Below are positions 37,776-47,596 of a stretch of DNA of 64,000 nucleotides, piece by piece. The stretch is from assembly GCA_963981505.1 (NCBI GenBank), contig CAXCEI010000003.1, positions 1-64,000 on the forward strand. The letters run 5' to 3'. The DNA comes from OPU3-GD-OMZ sp001901525 (GTDB lineage: Bacteria; Pseudomonadota; Gammaproteobacteria; Methylococcales; Methylomonadaceae). Both the position numbers and the translations under genes were made by a program. Position 1 is the stretch's first letter. Every line of letters begins with the position of its first letter. The notes below the pieces were generated by a model, which saw nothing but the letters and a program-made list of their open reading frames with translations, had not been told where the DNA came from and did not search any database.

Positions 37776-38666
37776 ATGAATGAACCCACGATTGAAGCTT
37801 TTGTTGGTAATACACCGTTAGTCAAGTTGCAGCGATTACCCGGTGCTTCAAGTAACACCTATTGGGTGAAATTAGAAGGGAATAACCCCGCCGGTTCGGT
37901 TAAAGATCGTCCTGCTTTAAGTATGATTCAACATGCTGAGCGTCGCGGTGAGATTAAGCCCGGTGACCGCCTTATTGAGGCGACGAGTGGGAATACCGGT
38001 ATCGCATTAGCCATGGCAGCAGCGATTAAAGGGTATCGAATGACGCTCATCATGCCTGACAATATGAGTGCAGAGCGGCGATCGTCGATGGCCGCTTACG
38101 GTGCTGAACTGATTCTTACGCCGGCCGAAAAAAGTATGGAAGGGGCGATTGATTTAGCTCGAAAAATGGAAGCAGCCGGACAGGGGCGTATTTTAGATCA
38201 ATTTTCGAACCCAGATAATCCGAGAGCACATTACGAGGGGACAGGCCCTGAAATTTGGCGTGATACCGGTGGTCAAGTGACGCATTTTGTTAGTTCGATG
38301 GGGACAACGGGAACAATTATGGGAACCTCGCGTTTTTTGAAAGAACAGAACAGTGCGATTGAGGTGGTGGGTGTTCAACCTAAAGATAATGCTAAAATAC
38401 CCGGTATTCGTCGGTGGCCAGAAGAATATTTACCTAAGATCTATAACCCTTCTCAAGTCGATTACATTCTAGATGTAGATCAACAGCAAGCTGAAGAAAC
38501 GACCCGTGCCTTGGCTGCTCAAGAGGGTATTTTTGCTGGAATTTCGTCAGGGGGTGCGGTTGCTGCAGCGTTGCAATTAGGCGAGCAATTAGAAAACAAA
38601 GTTATTGTGACTATTATTTGTGATCGGGGCGATCGTTACTTATCTACCGGTGTATTTTCAGTATAA
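37776..38666 (+). CDS. cysM: Cysteine synthase B
   Basis: A 296-residue PLP enzyme of the OAS sulfhydrylase family. It makes cysteine from O-acetylserine and sulfide or thiosulfate. The PLP lysine is Lys43 in NPAGSVKDRP, the substrate loop TSGNTGIALA follows, and the phosphate-binding SSMGTTGTIMG loop is intact. IPGIRRWPEEYLPKI favours CysM over CysK. It lies 35 bases after purL and may be cotranscribed with rlmD. Confidence 0.95.
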   Translation: MNEPTIEAFVGNTPLVKLQRLPGASSNTYWVKLEGNNPAGSVKDRPALSMIQHAERRGEIKPGDRLIEATSGNTGIALAMAAAIKGYRMTLIMPDNMSAERRSSMAAYGAELILTPAEKSMEGAIDLARKMEAAGQGRILDQFSNPDNPRAHYEGTGPEIWRDTGGQVTHFVSSMGTTGTIMGTSRFLKEQNSAIEVVGVQPKDNAKIPGIRRWPEEYLPKIYNPSQVDYILDVDQQQAEETTRALAAQEGIFAGISSGGAVAAALQLGEQLENKVIVTIICDRGDRYLSTGVFSV

Positions 38667-38719
38667 AAGCAGATTGTTTCGGGTCGATACACTGTTTATA
38701 AGAGGCAAAAAGAACATTC

Positions 38720-40054
38720 ATGGCAAGACGACGTTTTAAGAAAAAGAAATTACCAGAGGCGCCGGTGAGCGCAACAATAGAGTCTTTTGCACATGACGGG
38801 CGAGGGTTAACCCATATTGATGGCAAGGTGGTTTTTGTTGATGAAGCCTTGCCGGGTGAGGTGGTTGAATTTGTTTACACCGATAGTCGCCGCGATTATG
38901 CTGAAGGCAAGGTGGTTAAATTAGTGACACCGGCAGCTGAACGGGGAGAACCCGGATGTCCTCATTATGGTATATGTGGGGGCTGTAGTTTTCAGCATGT
39001 TAAAGAGCCGTTGCAAATAGAAATAAAGCAGTCGATATTGGAAGAACAGTTTAAACGAATTGGAAAACTTGATATCCCGCTTATTTGGAAGCCTTTGACG
39101 GGGCCTTTTTGGGGTTATCGGCAAAAGGCGCGAATGGGCGTTAAATATGTCGCTAAGAAAGGGCGTGTTTTGGTTGGCTTCAGAGAGCGTCGGCAACCTT
39201 TTTTAGCGGATATTGAATCGTGTCGTGTTATGCATCCGGCCGTGGGTGAGCGATTGATGGCACTTTCAGCGATGATAGGCCAACTTACGATTAAGGACAA
39301 AATACCTCAAATTGAAGTTGCTATCGGAGACAGTGATGTGGTGTTGGCCATTCGGGTGTTGGAACCACCCACGGACGATGATTGTGCGGTGATTCGTGAT
39401 TTTGCCAAGGTAAATAATTTGGTTATTTATTTACAACCCAAAGGTCCTGATTCAATTATGCCGTTGTGGCCAGAGGCCGGATTGATGCCCAGTTATGCTT
39501 TGCCTGATCATCAGGTGAACTTTAATTTCAAACCCACGATGTTTACCCAAGTCAACACGGCCATTAATCGGCAAATGATTAATCGCGTTATTGATGTTTT
39601 AGCGTTAACGAAGGAAGACCGCGTGTTAGATTTGTTTTGCGGGCTGGGAAATTTCACCTTGCCGTTGGCTCGGTATTCAGGTCATGTGGTCGGGATTGAA
39701 GGCGATTTGCCCTTGGTTAATCATGCCCAAGAAAATGCGCGATTAAATAATATAAGTAATGTTGATTTTTATAAGGCAGATTTGTTCGGTGATTTATCTG
39801 CAGAGTCGTGGGTCAAACAAACGTTTACCAAGGTATTGCTTGATCCTTCTCGAGCCGGTGCTGCTGAAGTTTTAGCATGGATGCCGAAGTGGAAACCTGA
39901 ATGTATTGTTTATGTTTCTTGTAATCCCGCAACACTGGCCCGAGATGCGGGTATTTTAGTTAATGATTTAGGGTATCGTTTAGAGAAGGCGGGCGTTATG
40001 GATATGTTTCCGCAAACGGCGCATGTTGAATCTATTGCGGTTTTTCGTCGCTAG
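38720..40054 (+). CDS. rlmD: 23S rRNA (uracil-1939-C5)-methyltransferase RlmD
   Basis: A 444-residue SAM-dependent RNA methyltransferase. A basic N-terminus leads into a TRAM domain (about 15-70). The 4Fe-4S ligands are Cys80, Cys86, Cys89 and Cys168. The SAM motif is LDLFCGLGNFTLPLA, and the catalytic cysteine is Cys401 in YVSCNPATLARD. The four cluster cysteines separate RlmD from RlmC-like paralogues only together with overall length, which fits. In E. coli it lies by relA; here it sits between cysM and an L,D-transpeptidase-like gene. Confidence 0.95.
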   Translation: MARRRFKKKKLPEAPVSATIESFAHDGRGLTHIDGKVVFVDEALPGEVVEFVYTDSRRDYAEGKVVKLVTPAAERGEPGCPHYGICGGCSFQHVKEPLQIEIKQSILEEQFKRIGKLDIPLIWKPLTGPFWGYRQKARMGVKYVAKKGRVLVGFRERRQPFLADIESCRVMHPAVGERLMALSAMIGQLTIKDKIPQIEVAIGDSDVVLAIRVLEPPTDDDCAVIRDFAKVNNLVIYLQPKGPDSIMPLWPEAGLMPSYALPDHQVNFNFKPTMFTQVNTAINRQMINRVIDVLALTKEDRVLDLFCGLGNFTLPLARYSGHVVGIEGDLPLVNHAQENARLNNISNVDFYKADLFGDLSAESWVKQTFTKVLLDPSRAGAAEVLAWMPKWKPECIVYVSCNPATLARDAGILVNDLGYRLEKAGVMDMFPQTAHVESIAVFRR

Positions 40055-40092
40055 AGTGAGCTGTTAATAGGTGTTTTTTTAATCTGATATTT

Positions 40093-40581
40093 ATGAGTGT
40101 TGCTGATTATTTGGATATTGATTTGAATGCGCAGAACCTGTCGGTGATTCGTAACGGTGAAGTGTGTCGGCGTTTTGTGGTATCGACGGCAAAAAATGGT
40201 CCAGGTGAGCAAGTGGGCAGTGAGTGTACACCGCGGGGTTGGCATAAAATTAAGGCTAAAATTGGTGTGAGGGCCCCTCAGTATACGGTTTTTTCAGGGC
40301 GCAGGCCCACCGGTGAAATCTATTGTGCTAGTCTGGCTAAGGCATTTCCGGAGCGGGACTGGATTTTGACACGCATCCTCTGGTTAGTGGGGCTTGAGCC
40401 GGGCCGAAACCGGTATGGATCAGTTGATTCGGGTTGGCGATATATTTATATTCACGGCAGTCCAGACGATCTGGTGACGGAGACACCGCAATCCCATGGC
40501 TGTGTGCGAATGAAAAATCACGATGTTATAGAATTATTTGATCTTGCTTTGACCGGTGAGCGGGTTCTAATTCATGAATAA
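40093..40581 (+). CDS. L,D-transpeptidase (YkuD) domain protein
   Basis: A 162-residue protein made almost entirely of a YkuD domain. The catalytic motif is complete: HGSPDD (His121) and SHGCVRM (His135, Cys137). Such enzymes make 3-3 cross-links or attach lipoproteins to peptidoglycan in the periplasm. The start MSVADYLDIDLNAQ shows no signal peptide, lipobox or membrane helix, which is odd for a cell-wall enzyme. The same small signal-less form is annotated in many proteobacteria, so a cytoplasmic or unconventional role is possible. Confidence 0.88.
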   Translation: MSVADYLDIDLNAQNLSVIRNGEVCRRFVVSTAKNGPGEQVGSECTPRGWHKIKAKIGVRAPQYTVFSGRRPTGEIYCASLAKAFPERDWILTRILWLVGLEPGRNRYGSVDSGWRYIYIHGSPDDLVTETPQSHGCVRMKNHDVIELFDLALTGERVLIHE

Positions 40582-40615
40582 ACGGTCCTGTTAATGAGCT
40601 GTTTTGACTGAAGCG

Positions 40616-41419
40616 ATGAATCGATTGGTGATGGGCGTAGAGTATAACGGTAGCCAGTTTTCGGGCTGGCAGTGGCAGCGGGGGCTTCGGACCGTGCAGT
40701 CAGTGCTTGAAACGGCTTTAGCAACAGTTGCCAATGAGCCGGTTACCGTAGTGTGTGCAGGGCGCACCGATAGCGGGGTGCATGCATTAGAGCAAGTGGT
40801 TCATATGGATACTACTGTGGTTCGGTCACACCGGTCATGGCTAATGGGTGCTAATACTTATTTGCCTGATGATGTTCGAGTGCTTTGGGTTCAAGATGCC
40901 CAAGCGGGGTTTCATGCCCGTTACAGTGCTATTGCCCGTTTTTACCGGTACGTCATTTTGAATCGCCCGATACAGTCAGCCCTGCGTTACCGTCAAGTGA
41001 CGTGGTGTTACCCGGTGCTTGATGTTGAAAGGATGCATGTGGCGGCTCAATGTTTGGTTGGCGATCATGATTTTACGTCTTTTAGAGCGCAAGGTTGTCA
41101 ATCTAAAAGCCCGCGTCGATTCATGCACTTTATTAAGGTTTATCAAGAGGGTGATTTAATAACCATTGATTTATGTGCCAATGCCTTTGTGCATCATATG
41201 GTAAGAAATATTGCCGGAACTTTAATGGAAATTGGTCAAGGTAAACACGCTGCCGCGTGGTGTGAGCAATTGTTGGATAAAAAAGACCGGCGTTTGGCCG
41301 CTGCAACGGCAGCACCGCATGGACTCTACTTGGGCGGTGTTTTTTATCCGCCTGAATACGGAGTGGATAACCACCCGGTATTTGCAGTATTACCTACGAA
41401 TGCCGCGCGATTTGATTGA
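40616..41419 (+). CDS. truA: tRNA pseudouridine(38-40) synthase TruA
   Basis: About 267 residues from ATG 40616; an in-frame TTG at 40604 would add four. It isomerises uridines 38-40 in tRNA anticodon arms. The catalytic aspartate lies in CAGRTDSGVHA, preceded by the GVEYNGSQFSGWQ start typical of the family; FRAQGCQSKSP and the FVHHMVRNIAG segment follow. Its position just upstream of trpF matches the pseudomonad-type truA-trpF order. Confidence 0.95.
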   Translation: MNRLVMGVEYNGSQFSGWQWQRGLRTVQSVLETALATVANEPVTVVCAGRTDSGVHALEQVVHMDTTVVRSHRSWLMGANTYLPDDVRVLWVQDAQAGFHARYSAIARFYRYVILNRPIQSALRYRQVTWCYPVLDVERMHVAAQCLVGDHDFTSFRAQGCQSKSPRRFMHFIKVYQEGDLITIDLCANAFVHHMVRNIAGTLMEIGQGKHAAAWCEQLLDKKDRRLAAATAAPHGLYLGGVFYPPEYGVDNHPVFAVLPTNAARFD

Positions 41420-41486
41420 ATTTACTTTATAACGGCTTTCAAAGTGTTATCAGTGGGTTACGCATAGCGGAAAGTTACAAACTCTA

Positions 41487-41495
41487 TGGTATACT
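41487..41495 (+). promoter_or_regulatory. Extended -10 promoter candidate for trpF
   Basis: TGG followed by TATACT forms an extended -10 element (TGnTATACT) about 28 bases upstream of the trpF ATG. No consensus -35 is visible, which an extended -10 can tolerate. It would start the trpF-trpB-trpA-accD transcript. No trp leader peptide or attenuator is seen. Confidence 0.5.
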
Positions 41496-41522
41496 TAGCC
41501 GCTTTGAAGAGCGTTGAGGATC

Positions 41523-42152
41523 ATGCGGACTCGAATCAAAGTCTGTGGGTTTACTGACCCTGAGAATGCAGCGGCGGCAGCTTACCACGGTGTTGATGCT
41601 ATTGGTTTGGTGTTTTATTCGCCCAGTCCACGCAATATTACTGTGGAACAAGGTCAAAAAGTCATTGCAGCATTGCCTGCATTTGTGACCACCGTAGGAT
41701 TGTTTGTTGATGAGTCTTACGCGGTTATTGAACGTGTTTTGTCGCAGGTGCCGATTGACTTGCTACAGTTTCATGGTGATGAGTCGCCCGCTTTTTGTCG
41801 GTTAGCGGGGCGTCCTTATATTAAGGCGGTTCGAATGCGCCCGGAAACTGATTTAATGCAATTAGCAGATGATTTTTTTGATGCCTCCGCGTTATTGGTG
41901 GATGCGTATCACCCGGATCTTAAAGGGGGGACGGGGCATCATTTTGATTGGAATTTAATCCCTGATAATTATCCGTTACCCATTATTTTGGCGGGAGGCA
42001 TTGGTGTTGAAAATGCCCAACAGGCTATTAAACAGGCGCGGCCTTATGCGCTCGATGTCAGCAGTGGGGTCGAGCGACAGAAAGGCATGAAGGATATTCA
42101 TAAAATAGTAGAATTGATTACAGAGGTAGAGTTAGGTGACAGAAGAAAATAG
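41523..42152 (+). CDS. trpF: Phosphoribosylanthranilate isomerase
   Basis: A 209-residue TIM-barrel isomerase of tryptophan synthesis. The catalytic cysteine lies in [12 protein letters not shown] at the start and the aspartate in [16 protein letters not shown] and [10 protein letters not shown] are the phosphate-binding loops. ATG 41523 is preferred over an in-frame TTG at 41514, which sits inside the ribosome site (GAGGA). It overlaps trpB by 17 bases, so translation is coupled. It is a free-standing TrpF, not fused to TrpC. Confidence 0.95.
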   Translation: MRTRIKVCGFTDPENAAAAAYHGVDAIGLVFYSPSPRNITVEQGQKVIAALPAFVTTVGLFVDESYAVIERVLSQVPIDLLQFHGDESPAFCRLAGRPYIKAVRMRPETDLMQLADDFFDASALLVDAYHPDLKGGTGHHFDWNLIPDNYPLPIILAGGIGVENAQQAIKQARPYALDVSSGVERQKGMKDIHKIVELITEVELGDRRK

Positions 42153-43350
42153 TTTGAAATATGATATGCCTGATGAAGCAGGGCATTTTGGGCCTTATGG
42201 TGGGAAATTTGTCGCAGAAACACTCATGCTGCCAATCAAACAGTTAGATGAGGCTTATCAAGAGTATTCGAAAGATCCAGAGTTCTTAGCGGAGTTGGAT
42301 AAGGATTTACACCATTATGTGGGCAGACCGTCGCCGATTTACCATGCCGAACGTTGGAGTCGTGAGCTGGGAGGGGCGCAAATCTATTTAAAGCGTGAAG
42401 ATTTGAACCATACCGGCGCGCATAAAATTAATAATGCAATTGGACAAGCCTTATTAGCTAAGCGAATGGGTAAAACCCGGATTATTGCTGAAACGGGAGC
42501 CGGTCAACACGGTGTTGCAACGGCCACGGTAGCGGCTAGATTAGGTCTGGAATGTGTTGTTTATATGGGCTCTGTTGATATTGCCCGACAAGTTCAAAAT
42601 GTTTATCGTATGCGTCTGTTAGGTGCGAAAGTAGTTTCGGTTGATTCCGGTTCTAAAACATTGAAAGATGCTCTCAATGAAGCCATGCGGGATTGGGTAA
42701 CCAATGTCGACGATACCTTTTACATTATTGGTACGGTGGCAGGTCCACACCCTTATCCTGCACTGGTTCGAGATTTTCAGACTATTATTGGCCGTGAGTC
42801 GAAAGCGCAGTTGCAAACTATGATTGGACGGTTACCGGATGCGTTGGTTGCCTGTGTGGGAGGGGGATCTAATGCTATCGGTTTATTTCATCCGTTTATT
42901 GATGATGCTTCCGTTAAAATATATGGCGTTGAAGCGGCCGGGGATGGCATTGAAACTGGGCGTCATTCTGTGACATTGGGCGCCGGGCGACCTGGCGTAT
43001 TACACGGAAACAGGACCTATCTTGTTGCCGATGATCACGGTGAGATTTTAGAAACACATTCTATTTCTGCAGGCTTAGATTATCCGGGTGTCGGGCCCGA
43101 GCATGCGTGGTTGAAAGACTCCGGTCGTGCAGAGTATGTCAATATAACCGATGATGAGGCCGTTGAAGCCTTTTACGCACTAACCCGTATGGAAGGTATT
43201 ATTCCGGCATTAGAATCCAGTCACGCATTGGCCTATGCGATGAAGTTGGCGCCGACTATGGCGAAGGATGAAGTTATTTTAGTTAACTTGTCGGGGCGCG
43301 GGGATAAAGATATGCATACTGTAGCTGAACGAGAAGGGGTTGAATTATGA
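42136..43350 (+). CDS. trpB: Tryptophan synthase beta chain
   Basis: A 404-residue PLP enzyme that joins indole and serine to form tryptophan. The PLP lysine is Lys97 in [11 protein letters not shown] and the phosphate loop is [10 protein letters not shown]. The N-terminus [12 protein letters not shown] is the common TrpB1 type. The start is GTG at 42136 inside the end of trpF. Its stop overlaps the trpA start by four bases (ATGA), so the two subunits are coupled as expected for the alpha2beta2 complex. Confidence 0.96.
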   Translation: MTEENSLKYDMPDEAGHFGPYGGKFVAETLMLPIKQLDEAYQEYSKDPEFLAELDKDLHHYVGRPSPIYHAERWSRELGGAQIYLKREDLNHTGAHKINNAIGQALLAKRMGKTRIIAETGAGQHGVATATVAARLGLECVVYMGSVDIARQVQNVYRMRLLGAKVVSVDSGSKTLKDALNEAMRDWVTNVDDTFYIIGTVAGPHPYPALVRDFQTIIGRESKAQLQTMIGRLPDALVACVGGGSNAIGLFHPFIDDASVKIYGVEAAGDGIETGRHSVTLGAGRPGVLHGNRTYLVADDHGEILETHSISAGLDYPGVGPEHAWLKDSGRAEYVNITDDEAVEAFYALTRMEGIIPALESSHALAYAMKLAPTMAKDEVILVNLSGRGDKDMHTVAEREGVEL

Positions 43351-44159
43351 GTCGTCTAGCTAAAACCTTTCAGAGTCTCTCGCTATCCGGACGAAAAGCC
43401 TTAATTCCTTTTGTCACGGCGGGTGATCCAGTACCTGATTTTACTGTTCCATTGTTACATGCGATGGTTGCGGCGGGTGTGGATGTTATTGAATTAGGCG
43501 TTCCTTTTTCAGATCCGATGGCCGATGGCCCTGTGATACAAAAAGCCAGTGAGCGTGCTCTGGAACAGGGCATGAATTTAACACGGGTTTTATCCATGGT
43601 AGCAGAATTTCGAAAAACCGACGATACAACGCCGATTGTGCTCATGGGTTACCTTAATCCTATTGAATTTATGGGGTATGCGGATTTTGCACAAGCAGCG
43701 GCCCGTGTCGGCGTTGATGGTGTCTTAACGGTTGATATGCCGCCAGAAGAGGCAGAGGAATATGCGCCGTTATTGAAAGCAGTGAACATTGACCCTATTT
43801 TCTTATTGGCACCTAACAGCACAGAGGAACGTATTAAAAAAATGGCTGCAAAAGGCAGTGGTTATATCTATTATGTTTCTTTAAAAGGGGTTACGGGCGC
43901 AGGGCATCTGGACGTTGACGATGTAAAGAAAAAAATGGCTCAGATTCAACAACTTACTGATTTACCTATTGGTGTTGGTTTTGGTGTAAAAAATGCTGAG
44001 ACGGCAAAAGCGGTCGCGAGTGTAGCTGATGGCGTTGTTGTGGGCAGTGCTATTATTAATAAGATACAAGCAAATCTTGATAATCTTGGTTTAGCGCAGC
44101 AAGAGGTTGTTACGCTTTTAAGTTCTATGCGTCAGGCGATGGATAATGAAGTTAATTAA
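43347..44159 (+). CDS. trpA: Tryptophan synthase alpha chain
   Basis: A 270-residue TIM-barrel subunit that splits indole-3-glycerol phosphate and channels indole to TrpB. The catalytic residues are Glu49 and Asp60 within [14 protein letters not shown], and [10 protein letters not shown] near the end is the phosphate-binding loop. It starts within the trpB stop codon. accD follows 12 bases later, the usual arrangement in this class. Confidence 0.96.
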   Translation: MSRLAKTFQSLSLSGRKALIPFVTAGDPVPDFTVPLLHAMVAAGVDVIELGVPFSDPMADGPVIQKASERALEQGMNLTRVLSMVAEFRKTDDTTPIVLMGYLNPIEFMGYADFAQAAARVGVDGVLTVDMPPEEAEEYAPLLKAVNIDPIFLLAPNSTEERIKKMAAKGSGYIYYVSLKGVTGAGHLDVDDVKKKMAQIQQLTDLPIGVGFGVKNAETAKAVASVADGVVVGSAIINKIQANLDNLGLAQQEVVTLLSSMRQAMDNEVN

Positions 44160-44171
44160 CGGGAGTACGCT

Positions 44172-45131
44172 ATGAGTTGGTTTGAGAATCTAGTTCCTTC
44201 AATCAGAACGGCAGCATCAACGAAGGGTGCTGTACCGGAAGGGCTTTGGAATAAATGTACATCGTGTAATGCTATTTTATACAACTCTGAACTGGAAAAG
44301 AATTTTAATGTTTGTCCGAAATGCGATCATCATATGCGTATTGGGGGCAGGACTCGATTAGATATTTTCTTAGATCCAGAGGGACGTATAGAGATTGCTG
44401 AACATTTAATGCCAACCGATCCGCTACGCTTTAAAGACAGTAAAAAGTATAAGGATCGCTTGGTTCAGGCACAAAAGAAAACCGAAGAGAATGATGCCTT
44501 AGTTGTTATGTCAGGCCAGTTAAAGGGGGCTGGAATTGTTGCCGCCGCATTTGATTTTGGCTTTATGGGTGGCTCAATGGGTTCTGTTGTCGGTGAGAAG
44601 TTTGTGCGCGGCGTTAATACCAGTATTGAATTAGGGGTGCCTTTTATTGTTTTTACCGCCAGCGGTGGGGCGCGGATGCAGGAGTCATTGTTTTCATTGT
44701 TTCAAATGGCAAAGACCAGTGCGGCCTTAACACGTTTGTCCGAGGCTGGATTGCCCTTTATTTCATTTTTAACGGATCCTACGATGGGTGGGGTTTCTGC
44801 GAGTCTTGCCATGCTCGGCGATCTTAATCTGGCTGAACCTAAAGCCTTGATTGGTTTTGCAGGGCCACGTGTCATTGAGCAAACCGTGCGGGAGAAGTTG
44901 CCGGAGGGTTTTCAACGCAGTGAGTTTCTTGTCGAACACGGTGCTGTTGATTTGATTGTTAACCGTCGGGAAATGCGTGATCAAGTGGCTACTATTTTGG
45001 CCATGTTGATGGAGAATAGACCTTTAACTAATGCATCTGAGTCGTTGGTGCCCGAAATTACGGTAACGGAGATGAGTGGTTTTAATTCCAGTGTCAGCGA
45101 TGATGAACAAGCGGATAAAGACTTAGAGTAA
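44172..45131 (+). CDS. accD: Acetyl-CoA carboxylase carboxyltransferase subunit beta
   Basis: A 319-residue subunit that, with AccA, transfers carboxyl from biotin to acetyl-CoA for fatty-acid synthesis. A four-cysteine zinc finger is present (Cys29, Cys32, Cys48, Cys51), followed by the crotonase-like carboxyltransferase domain with SGGARMQES and [11 protein letters not shown]. Length is standard. The acidic C-terminal tail (EQADKDLE) is family-typical. accA is elsewhere. Confidence 0.97.
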   Translation: MSWFENLVPSIRTAASTKGAVPEGLWNKCTSCNAILYNSELEKNFNVCPKCDHHMRIGGRTRLDIFLDPEGRIEIAEHLMPTDPLRFKDSKKYKDRLVQAQKKTEENDALVVMSGQLKGAGIVAAAFDFGFMGGSMGSVVGEKFVRGVNTSIELGVPFIVFTASGGARMQESLFSLFQMAKTSAALTRLSEAGLPFISFLTDPTMGGVSASLAMLGDLNLAEPKALIGFAGPRVIEQTVREKLPEGFQRSEFLVEHGAVDLIVNRREMRDQVATILAMLMENRPLTNASESLVPEITVTEMSGFNSSVSDDEQADKDLE

Positions 45132-45180
45132 GTTTTTTAGCGCTTAGTGTTTTATTTGATAATTTTGTTATTTGGGACTG

Positions 45181-46455
45181 ATGCATTTTGAGTCATTACA
45201 AGGATGGTTGCAGTGGCAGGAAACGCTGCACAGTAAGCAGATTGACTTAGGCTTAGAGCGTGTTTCCAGGGTTTACCAGTTACTGGAAAAGCCGGCTAAA
45301 AAACCACTCACCATTACGGTCGGAGGAACTAACGGTAAAGGTTCATGTGTAGCCTTTTTGGATGCTATTTTAAGGCAAAGTGGTTACCGTGTGGGAACTT
45401 ATACCTCGCCGCACTTACAGTTTTATAATGAACGGATAAGAATTAATGGTACGGTTGTTCCGGATCGCTTGATTTGTCAGGCATTTGAACGCATAGAGGC
45501 GGTGCGGGGTTCAACGTCATTAAGTTATTTTGAATTTTGCACCTTGGCTGCGCTGGACATTTTTTCTAGAACTGAGTTAGATGTTCAGTTATTGGAAGTC
45601 GGGCTTGGCGGGCGACTTGATGCGGTCAATGTTATTGATACGGATATTGCTTTAATACCCAGTATTGGTATTGATCACAGTGATTGGTTGGGCGATACCC
45701 GTGAATTAATTGCGCAGGAAAAAATAGGGATTTTTAGAGCGGGCCGGCCTGCAGTGGTTGGCGATGTGGACCCCCCGGCTGTTATTGAAGCGTATGCGAA
45801 TGAATTAAGTGCGCCACTTTATTTGGTCGGTAAGGATTTTTCTTTTGAAAAACATAACGACAGTTGGACCTGGTCAAGCGCTTCTGACACAGTAATGCAT
45901 TTACCTTATCCAAATTTACTGGGTGAGCATCAATTGGTTAATGCAGCCGCAGTTATTCAGGTTCTCAAGGTATTAGCCCCGCGTTTGCCGTTAACCAAAA
46001 ATGCTGTTGCGGATGGCTTACGGCAGGTACAGTTGTCGGGACGTTTTCAACTTATTCACGGTACGCCACTTATTTTATTAGATGTTGGGCATAACCCGTT
46101 ATCCGCGGGTATATTGAGAGACTATCTTGCGTCTTCTTTTCCAGATAAGAAAATACATCTTATTTTTAATATGATGAAAGATAAAGATTTTGTCGGTGTG
46201 GGACAGCGATTGAAGTCGATTGTCAGTAATTGGTACATAGCGCCGTTAGCAAGCAGTCGTTGTGCCGATGTTGAGCAAGTTATCGCAGGGCTAAGCAGTT
46301 GTTCAATTGAAAATATTTTCTCAGGGTTTAGAAACTTTGATGAAACCTTAGTTGCTGCACAAGATAATTCCCAAAGTCAGGATTTAATTGTTATATTTGG
46401 TTCTTTCTTTTTAGTGTCGGAGTTTTTGTCTAAGCGTTCAGCTGACGAGGTATAA
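45181..46455 (+). CDS. folC: Bifunctional dihydrofolate/folylpolyglutamate synthase
   Basis: A 424-residue Mur-ligase-fold enzyme. It adds glutamate to dihydropteroate and to folates. The P-loop is TVGGTNGKGSCVAFL, followed by the TSPHLQFYNERIRING folate-binding segment and the GIDHSDWLGDT motif. ATG 45181 is preferred to an in-frame TTG at 45172. It follows accD and precedes the SPOR protein by two bases, the conserved accD-folC-dedD order. Confidence 0.95.
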   Translation: MHFESLQGWLQWQETLHSKQIDLGLERVSRVYQLLEKPAKKPLTITVGGTNGKGSCVAFLDAILRQSGYRVGTYTSPHLQFYNERIRINGTVVPDRLICQAFERIEAVRGSTSLSYFEFCTLAALDIFSRTELDVQLLEVGLGGRLDAVNVIDTDIALIPSIGIDHSDWLGDTRELIAQEKIGIFRAGRPAVVGDVDPPAVIEAYANELSAPLYLVGKDFSFEKHNDSWTWSSASDTVMHLPYPNLLGEHQLVNAAAVIQVLKVLAPRLPLTKNAVADGLRQVQLSGRFQLIHGTPLILLDVGHNPLSAGILRDYLASSFPDKKIHLIFNMMKDKDFVGVGQRLKSIVSNWYIAPLASSRCADVEQVIAGLSSCSIENIFSGFRNFDETLVAAQDNSQSQDLIVIFGSFFLVSEFLSKRSADEV

Positions 46456-46457
46456 TA

Positions 46458-46976
46458 ATGGATGAGAAATTAAAACAACGGTTGACCGGGACCGTTGTAA
46501 TTACGTTACTATTGGCTTTCTTTCTGCCCATGTTAATTGATGACACCACGGAGCAACAAAGACGCTCTCTCAGTGAAATGAAGATTCCTCAGTTACCCGA
46601 GGAAATTTTTGTTGAAGAGTTGAAGCCCGTGCCTTTTAATTCACCCAAGGTGGTTGAGCTGTCAACAAATCGTCGGCTATCAGAACATTCAGTTTCGAGT
46701 AATAACAACAGGCCACACGCTAACCCAAAGAAATCGGTAACCCCTCAGGCGGTGTTGGTTCGGTGGGTTATCCAGGTTGGAAGTTTTGGACGCAAGGAGC
46801 ATGCAATCAAACTAAGAGATGATCTGCGCGCGAAAAAGTTTACCGTTTATACAGAGTATTTTAAGGGGATGCATCGGGTTCGTATAGGACCAGAATTAGA
46901 CAAAAGTCGTGCTGAAAAAACGCTACAGACATTAGCCGAGAAGACCCAGATAAAAGGGCTTTTAATGCCGGAGTAA
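46458..46976 (+). CDS. dedD: SPOR-domain cell-division-associated protein (DedD-like)
   Basis: A 172-residue protein with a short cytoplasmic start, one transmembrane helix (about residues 10-27), a low-complexity periplasmic linker and a C-terminal SPOR domain (about 95-170; WVIQVGSFGRKEHAIKLRDDLR). SPOR domains bind denuded septal glycan, so it should sit at the division site. Its place between folC and cvpA is the DedD position in related genomes. Sequence conservation outside the SPOR domain is low in this family. Confidence 0.85.
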   Translation: MDEKLKQRLTGTVVITLLLAFFLPMLIDDTTEQQRRSLSEMKIPQLPEEIFVEELKPVPFNSPKVVELSTNRRLSEHSVSSNNNRPHANPKKSVTPQAVLVRWVIQVGSFGRKEHAIKLRDDLRAKKFTVYTEYFKGMHRVRIGPELDKSRAEKTLQTLAEKTQIKGLLMPE

Positions 46977-47049
46977 TCGGCGTTGGAAACTAGCAAGTAA
47001 TACGCACCAGTCTGGTTGGTTTAAGGGAGTTATTTACAGTGAGTATACA

Positions 47050-47541
47050 ATGGTTTGGGTAGATTATGCACTGCTTGGGTTGGTCGCTATTTCTTCAGTT
47101 ATTGGCTTATTTAGAGGACTGACCCGGGAAGCATTATCATTGCTTAGTTGGGCTAGCGGTATTTGGATTGGTTTGAATTACAGTCGAGACTTTACCGTAT
47201 TATTAACCCAATGGATTGAATACCCTTCTCTTCGAATGGCCGTGGCTTTTGTCGCTTTGCTTTTGCTGACCTTATTGGTGGGGGGGATTGTCGGTTATTT
47301 GTTAGGTGTTTTAGTTAAAAAAACAGGGCTGACCGGAACCGATCGTTTTTTAGGCATGGTTTTTGGTATTGCGCGTGGCATTTTAGTGGTGACGATAGTG
47401 ATTGTTTTGGCTGGGTTGACGCCGCTACCACAAGATTCTTGGTGGCGAGAATCGCAGTTAATACCGCCGTTTCAGTCAGTCGCGGAGTGGTTGCGTGGTT
47501 ATTTGCCTCAAGGTCTTGCGGGTTATCTGGATTATGGCTAG
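47050..47541 (+). CDS. cvpA: Colicin V production protein CvpA
   Basis: A 163-residue inner-membrane protein with four hydrophobic segments (about 6-24, 28-46, 63-88, 101-124). The start WVDYALLGLVAISSVIGLFRG and the GTDRFLGMVFGIARG segment are typical of CvpA. Its molecular role is poorly understood but linked to envelope stress and colicin V export. It stands directly before purF, as in many gammaproteobacteria. Confidence 0.92.
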   Translation: MVWVDYALLGLVAISSVIGLFRGLTREALSLLSWASGIWIGLNYSRDFTVLLTQWIEYPSLRMAVAFVALLLLTLLVGGIVGYLLGVLVKKTGLTGTDRFLGMVFGIARGILVVTIVIVLAGLTPLPQDSWWRESQLIPPFQSVAEWLRGYLPQGLAGYLDYG

Positions 47542-47596
47542 CCTGTTCACGAAAGACGACTTAAATTTAATTTTTACAAAGCAAGGTTGATGAATT

